Assembly (NCBI RefSeq): GCF_004027225.2
Contig: NC_044288.2
Location: forward strand, 5,135,719-5,199,718
Reading direction: 5' to 3'
DNA length: 64,000 nucleotides
Origin: Strigops habroptila
Taxonomy: Eukaryota > Chordata > Aves > Psittaciformes > Psittacidae
The position numbers were made by a program, and so were the translations under genes. Under the pieces are notes generated by a model that was given only the letters and a program-made list of their open reading frames with translations, searched no databases and had not been told where the DNA came from. Below, one piece after another: positions 58,568 through 64,000 of this stretch (position 1 is its first letter; each line of letters starts with the position of its first letter).

Positions 58568-58755
58568 GGTGCTGAGGCGCTGGCACAGGGTGCCTAGAGA
58601 AGCTGTGGCTGCCCCATCCCTGGCAGTGTTCAAGGCCAGGTTGGACACAGGGGCTTGGAGCAACCTGCTCTAGTGGAAGGTGTCCCTGCCCGTGGCAGGG
58701 GGTTGGAGCTGGATGAGCTTTAAGGTCCCTGCAAACTCAAACCGTTCCATGATGG
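58568..58755 (+). mobile_element. CR1 3' end, sense
   Basis: 'gaggcgctggcacagggtgc' through 'ccatccctggcagtgttcaa' to 'ctttaaggtccctgcaaact' and a decayed octamer ('gttccatgatgg'). Degraded relative to 61618-62085. Confidence 0.88.
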
Positions 58756-59137
58756 TTAGATCAAAGGAGAGAGGTGCTGGGCTAAAGCCTTTTCCCAGGC
58801 ACCTTCCCGCTTCAGGCAATGGTCAGGACCTAGTCCTAGCTTAGTGTGGACTCCATTGCTTGTGCACCGAGCTGGGTGCCAGCACATTGGGTGTGCATCT
58901 CCTGCCCGAGGAAGGGCTGTTCCTCCAGGGGCTTCTCTTTTCTGGAAGGTGTAATTAGCTATCAGTCATTAACTGGCAGTGCGCGTGGCTGCCCTGTTAG
59001 TGAAGCTCGTCTGGGGCAGAGGAGAGGTCAGACCATCTGGGACCTGCAGGAGATGCTTTCTTCAGTAAGCTATGCCTGAAAAACCCTTTGCTGCCCATGC
59101 CTGGTGTCCAGGTGATACCTTGAACCTCTGCCTTTTA

Positions 59138-59262
59138 GAATCACAAGATCCCAGAGTGGTTTGGGTTGGAAGGGACACTTTCCACTTGACCAGGTTGCTC
59201 CAAGCCCTGTCCAACTTGGCCTTAAACACTGCCAGGGATGGGGCAGCCACAATTTTCCACCT
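59138..59262 (-). mobile_element. CR1 3' end, antisense
   Basis: 'tagaatcacaagatcccaga' through 'tggtttgggttggaaggga' and 'aacactgccagggatgggg'. An internal block after 'aagggac' is deleted compared with 33240-33478. Confidence 0.87.
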
Positions 59263-61617
59263 GGTAGAAAACAGATGGAGAGGAAAATAGCTATAAATAA
59301 GTCCCAAACAGGTACCGCTCCCCTGTGTTTGAGGTGTACAGTACTGTAGGAGAGTGAGCTTTTCCTGAGGAATCAAGTCTGCGCTTCAGGAGCTACTTGA
59401 AGCTTTCCAGATTTAAGTGGTGACAGCTCTGCCGCCTTCCTCTGGGAGATGGGAAGCCTTTCCCAGCGCTCCAGGTAGTGCCTGTTTGCTTGGTGCCCTC
59501 CTTTAAGAAGACCTTATGAAAACTATCGGATTGAAATCTCAGCACTGCTCATTGCTTCAGTGGCTGCGTGGCAGCTCGCCATGCTTTTCCCATCTGTTTG
59601 GAGTGGGAATTTACATAGTGAGTCCCAGCAGGCTTTTGCTAATGTTTCAGGTTTCTCTGTGTTGAGTTTAAATAATTCATATTCTCTAAGGAAAAATATT
59701 TGAAGTAATTTAATGGACATAATGAAGTTTTCCCCCCCTCTCCCAGAAGCAGGTCATTAGTCACTCTCTGTGGAGCAGCGTCTGATGTCTGGTCAAATAG
59801 CACAAAATAAGTTTTGTGGGGTTGAAAGTTCTTCGGTTGGTTTTGGAGCCCTGCATTAGCACAGTGCAGAGTGAAGAGCTTTAAAAGGTTTCTGATGAAA
59901 GCATCAAGGGCTGTGGAAATTCTTCAAGGACAAAAGCCCTTGAGCTGGAGGCAAGTAAAGATAGTGTGAGTTTGGGAATGTTAAAACCAGCAAATCTGGC
60001 TGTGCTCTGGTGGTGGTGGCAGCTTTGGAGGGCTCAGTGGGTGCAAGTCCACTGGCTCCTCCTTGCCTGTGAAACTGCTTGGCCACAGCCTCTGTCGCAG
60101 CTCTTCTGGCCGTGAGAGGTTGGACCATGAGTTCATTCAAGGGCCAGATGCTTTGGGAAGCAGGGGCTGACCCTCACCCAGTGCCAGGGGTGGCTGGTGG
60201 TTCTCCAGGCTGCCTTGGGTGCTGCTTCACAGCTCCTGGTCCTCTCCCTTGTCCTTTAGTCTTCTCCAAGGACTTTTTGGCTGCCCCTGCAGTGTGGGTG
60301 TCTGTTCACCCCATTGACTGCCAGGGTGGCTCCATGTCCAGTGATCCCATGGGGCCTGGCTGTCGGCTGCATCCAGAATGGATCAAGGCTGGTGCTTAGG
60401 GTCAAGTGTGTGGCTTCTCTGCAGCAAGAAGGAGCTTTATTCCTTTATTTGCCACTGAACTGGTGAAGCTGTTGGAACTAAATCACAAAGCTGGTGTCCG
60501 TGTAACTGTGATTTAAGTGCTGAAATCATCCTGCCACTGCGAGAACATTTGTATTCTCACACTGAAATTAGGAGATGAGAAAAGACTAATAGGATTTACG
60601 GCACTGCTAATGACTGCTGCAAGAAAGCTGAGCCTTTTTACTGTCCATCTTCCTCTGTGGCACCACTTCTCTGAAGAAGCCCCAGTGTACCTGACAGGCT
60701 TCCATGGGTTTCTGATGAATCATTTTGGGGCTGGTTGAAATGCAGCCATCTCCAGGGTGGGACCGAGCAGCTTTAGCATCTGTTTAACATCTCCTCTCAA
60801 ATAAGAGGAGAGGTTCTGTCACGGTAAATACATTTAGGCTGCTTTTTTTGTCTAATATATATCTATAGCCAGACGCTGGCCTGTGCTTACTCTGATCTAA
60901 ACACTAAAACCTGTTTCCAGCAGATGCACACCAGGCAAGTGAGAAGTCCTGTTGCACTGCGGATGATCACCTGCCCATCCCTATTTTGTTTTCAGGAGGC
61001 TTCTCAGTACTCAGGTCTTTTTACTCTTAATTTCACCAGGCAGGAGCTGTGGCCCCTTCCTGCCATTTACTTTGTGGTGCATTGCAATAGCTTTTGTGTA
61101 AATGAAACAGTGATGTGGAGGATCTGTCTGACATTTGCTGTGAAGTTGTCTCTTTCTGCTTCATCTTTTCCATCCAATCCCTTGTAATATCTGCAAGGAG
61201 AATTTCAACAAAGCCCAAGGTTAATATTTACCAGCCAGATTTGCTGCAAATGAGACAACTTCAACCAGACGTTGAATTAATATGATGGAGACCAGGTTCC
61301 AAAAATAGCTGTCAGCCACTCTTCTTTGACAGCAACGTAAATTTGTGCTCGAGCTAAGTTTCCTTCTCGATTTATTTCCCTCCACTTCTGACAACAGTGG
61401 TGGGAGCTGGCTCAATGCTGCTGTTGTGCTGGGCAATGCTCTGCTTCCAACACTGGCATCGCCCATGCAGGGCATGCTGGCACTGCACTTGTTAGAGCAG
61501 ATGATCATCTAATGGCTGTTTTTTCTTGCCTCCACAGGAATGACACCAATTTTAGGGATGAAATAGTTTCTATGCTTGGTCAGGAGTTTTAAACAACACA
61601 AGAGGGATATGGAGCTG

Positions 61618-62085
61618 TTTGAGTGAGTCCAGAGGAAGCCATGGAGCTGCTGCGAGGGCTGGAGCAGCTCTGCTCTGGAGCCAGGCTGAGAGAGCTGGGC
61701 TGGGGCAGCCTGGAGAAGAGAAGGCTCCTGAAGGGGAGACCTTAGAGCAGCTCCAGTGCCTAAAGGGGCTCCAGGAAACCTGGAGAGGGGCTTTGGACAA
61801 GGGCCTGTAGGGACAGGCCAAGGGGAATGGCTTTAACCTGCCAGAAGGGAGATTGAGATGAGCTCTGAGGCAGAAGCTCTTCCCTGTGAGGGTGCTGAGG
61901 CGCTGGCACAGGGTGCCCAGAGAAGCTGTGGCTGCCCCATCCCTGGCAGTGTTCAAGGCCAGGTTGGACACAGGGGCTTGGAGCAACCTGCTCTAGTGGA
62001 AGGTGTCCCTGCCCATGGCAGGGGGTTGGAACTGGATGAGCTTTAAGATCCCTTCCACCACAAACCATTCTAGGATTCTATGATT
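61618..62085 (+). mobile_element. CR1 LINE 3' end, sense, about 470 bp
   Basis: Starts near 'ttgagtgagtccagaggaag', passes 'ctggagaagagaaggctcc', 'acaggccaaggggaatggc', 'gagggtgctgaggcgctgg' and ends 'accattctaggattctatga', a good 3' octamer end. Nearly the reverse complement of 25618-26075, so both belong to one relatively young subfamily. Confidence 0.93.
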
Positions 62086-62091
62086 CAGCTG

Positions 62092-62206
62092 TGCAGGCTG
62101 CTGGGCCATCTAGTCTAGGTCATGCTTTGCCTAGATAGGTTGGACCAGGTGATCCTTGAGGTCCCTTCCAACCGGGGATTCCATAATTCTATAATTCTGT
62201 GATTCA
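62092..62206 (+). mobile_element. Second CR1 3' end directly downstream, sense, different subfamily
   Basis: 'ctagataggttggaccaggt', 'gatccttgaggtcccttcca' and 'ataattctataattctgtga' form the 3' end of another CR1 type, with three octamer-like repeats. It abuts the tail of the previous CR1, so one inserted at or within the end of the other. Confidence 0.88.
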
Positions 62207-62227
62207 TTCTTATTTAAATGATGGGTA

Positions 62228-62284
62228 TCATCCAGTTCCAACCCCCCTGCCATGGGCATGGGTCCCTTCCACTAGACCAGGCTT
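62228..62284 (-). mobile_element. Short CR1 scrap, antisense
   Basis: 'tcatccagttccaaccccc' through 'cccttccactagaccaggc' only; about 55 bases of antisense CR1 3' UTR lacking the octamer end. Confidence 0.7.
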
Positions 62285-64000
62285 CAGTCTGCCCTGGGTT
62301 CATTCTGGCAATGTCTGTGTGAAGGACTTTGGGGCTTTACAAGGCAAGCTGGCGTGGCTGCTCCTCTGGAAACGTGGGGATAAGATGAAAGGCGCAAGTC
62401 ACACTAATGAGAAGAAAGCAGTCTTTGCTAATGGGAACTGCTCGTGATACAAAATGTAGTGCACACTTGACACTGCGTTAGGCAAGAAATGGCTTTTCTG
62501 ATCTACTGCGGGATTCGTCAGTGATCTGCTGAAAAATGAAGGACACCGGACTGCAAGTTCACTGTGCTCATCAGCCTGAGCTGTCTTATTAATGGCTGTA
62601 ACTGGCTGATGAATCTAACACTGTGTGTAGTATAATTATGCTTTATGGCAGCTTATAATTGTTTCTGTTAATGAGGAGACAAGCTTTGCGACAGCACAGT
62701 CTGGGTTCTGTGGTGGCTCTTTGCTGCTGCTCTTTTCATAACCCATTTTCAGACTCACCCCCTGGTAATTCCATACAGGACTGTGCCCATGCAGAGGCCA
62801 GGCTGCTCCCTTCACTTCTGCTGCCATGGATGGGCTCTCGGGTGCTGCAGGTCTCCTCTGCATCAGTTTGTCCTTCTCTCAAAGCTCTCCAGCGATGCCT
62901 TTGCTGCCTGCCTGGGTTTATGTCTAACACAAATCGCCCTTGCAGTCACTTAAGCTTATAACTTCTTGTCCTAGCGCCAGTGAGCAGTGAGAACACTTCT
63001 CTCATAGCAGATTGTGCCTTGCTACAGATCTCAGGCATGTCAATAATATCTCTCCTGTGCTTGGTTTCTTGAATAATAGGGGAAGAAACGGGTAAGCAAA
63101 GCCTTCAAGATCATCCTGTCTGTTGTGAGTAGTACGTTTGAGGCCAAAAAACCACAGCTGTAAATAGCGTGAAATAGAGTAGTTTCTTCGTTGCTGCCAG
63201 CTATTACTTGGACATACACTTGGTCAACATTTTGAGCAAATTTAAAAGGAAGTCCTTGAGTTTTATTTTCCAAAGGGAAGTGCTACAACAGAGAAAGCAC
63301 TTGCTTTTTAAAAAACCCTATCTTTCCATCTGTGTCCTGTTGTACCTCCCCTTTAGTGCTTGCCTTGTTGCTTCTCAACATCATAAGCTGTGTGTAGGGA
63401 GAGAGATCATGCTGATGTTGGACCCATTCATTTTACACTCATCCATTGAGGCTGCCCTGACGCGTGCCTTTGCCTGGCTGTGGTAAACCCGACGGCAGCG
63501 TTTGTCTCTTCTTTTCCTTAGGAGAGGGAAATCAATGGATCCATTCCTGTGTCCACAGTGAGAGATGCAGGTAGAGAGGGGGCTGTGCTAAAAGCAAGAG
63601 CCCCAGTCTGCTTTGGCAAAGGAGTGTGTGCTTGGGTTTAGTTTCTGCTTTGGAAGCCAGCAGTGCACGGTTTGGGTGCCCGAGGGGCTGTGGGCAGCAG
63701 CAGTGCATGGCAGCACCCTCCTGCCTGCACTACGCTGCCAGGCTGTGCTGGTGCCTTTCCTCCAGCCAGTGAATTTGCAGACATCAGCTTTAAAACCAGA
63801 AAAAAAAGAAGCCCCAAAGCGGTGGCCTGGCCCTGAGAGCTCCTGACACCATCTTTCTCTTAATGACAGCAAGTTCTGAGCGAGGCTGCTGTCCTTGCAA
63901 GTCTCAAGGGCTGTGTGGCTGCCTTGCGCATCAGCAGCTCGCTACTGCGAGGGGCCGGCGGGCAGCGATGCTCCTGCTGAGGCTTGGTGGGATGTGTAAG

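Larger units (their letters stand above)
57992..64000 (+). other. EPHA10: EPHA10 intron 3 (5' part)
   Basis: From the donor GTAAAG at 57992 to the window edge. I looked for exon 4 (the Cys-rich ACPPGFYK-type segment) and did not find it, so the intron is at least 6 kb. Besides the CR1 pieces listed separately there is no recognisable gene. Confidence 0.7.

Overview
This window is a piece of a bird nuclear chromosome. Short 5'-truncated CR1 LINEs are scattered through it in both orientations, many ending in the avian CR1 3' signature (copies of ATTCTATG-like octamers next to a 'TTCCAACC' block). The genes are split by GT-AG introns and start in CpG islands. The bird order cannot be fixed from the sequence alone.

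The gene order matches the human 1p34.3 block, read in the opposite direction as I recall it: INPP5B (+, last six coding exons, 1-2522), MTF1 (+, complete coding sequence, 4452-16347), C1orf122/ALAPIN homologue (-, 22960-23311), YRDC (+, complete, 23387-25456), a decayed remnant of MANEAL (-, about 26744-27135), and EPHA10 (+, first three exons, 54959-57991, running off the right edge). I assembled each gene exon by exon. The joined MTF1 frame is 728 codons, YRDC 256, C1orf122 91, and reading frames close at every junction.

Region by region: 1-2835 is the INPP5B 3' end. 2860-3860 is three abutting CR1 fragments that fill the INPP5B-MTF1 gap. 3880-4448 is the MTF1 CpG-island promoter and leader, with overlapping upstream ORFs. 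4452-16347 is MTF1. 16348 to about 21740 is probably its long 3' UTR, meeting the 3' end of C1orf122 tail to tail. 23312-23386 is a 75-bp divergent promoter shared by C1orf122 and YRDC. 25618-26075 is a CR1. 26744-27135 is the MANEAL fossil. 27.2-54.5 kb is about 27 kb in which I recognise no gene; it holds a few CR1 fragments and many AT-rich islands in a GC-richer background that look like candidate conserved noncoding elements. 54.8-58.0 kb is the EPHA10 promoter and exons 1-3. 58.0-64.0 kb is EPHA10 intron 3, with several more CR1 pieces.

The genes are a syntenic neighbourhood rather than a pathway: a phosphoinositide phosphatase, a zinc-sensing transcription factor, a tRNA-t6A enzyme, a small uncharacterised protein and a receptor pseudokinase. 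I found no new biological system. The observations most worth following are the in-place decay of MANEAL, the overlapping uORFs in the MTF1 leader, the island-rich 27-kb interval upstream of EPHA10, and a two-copy GC-box/inverted-CCAAT module in the EPHA10 promoter.
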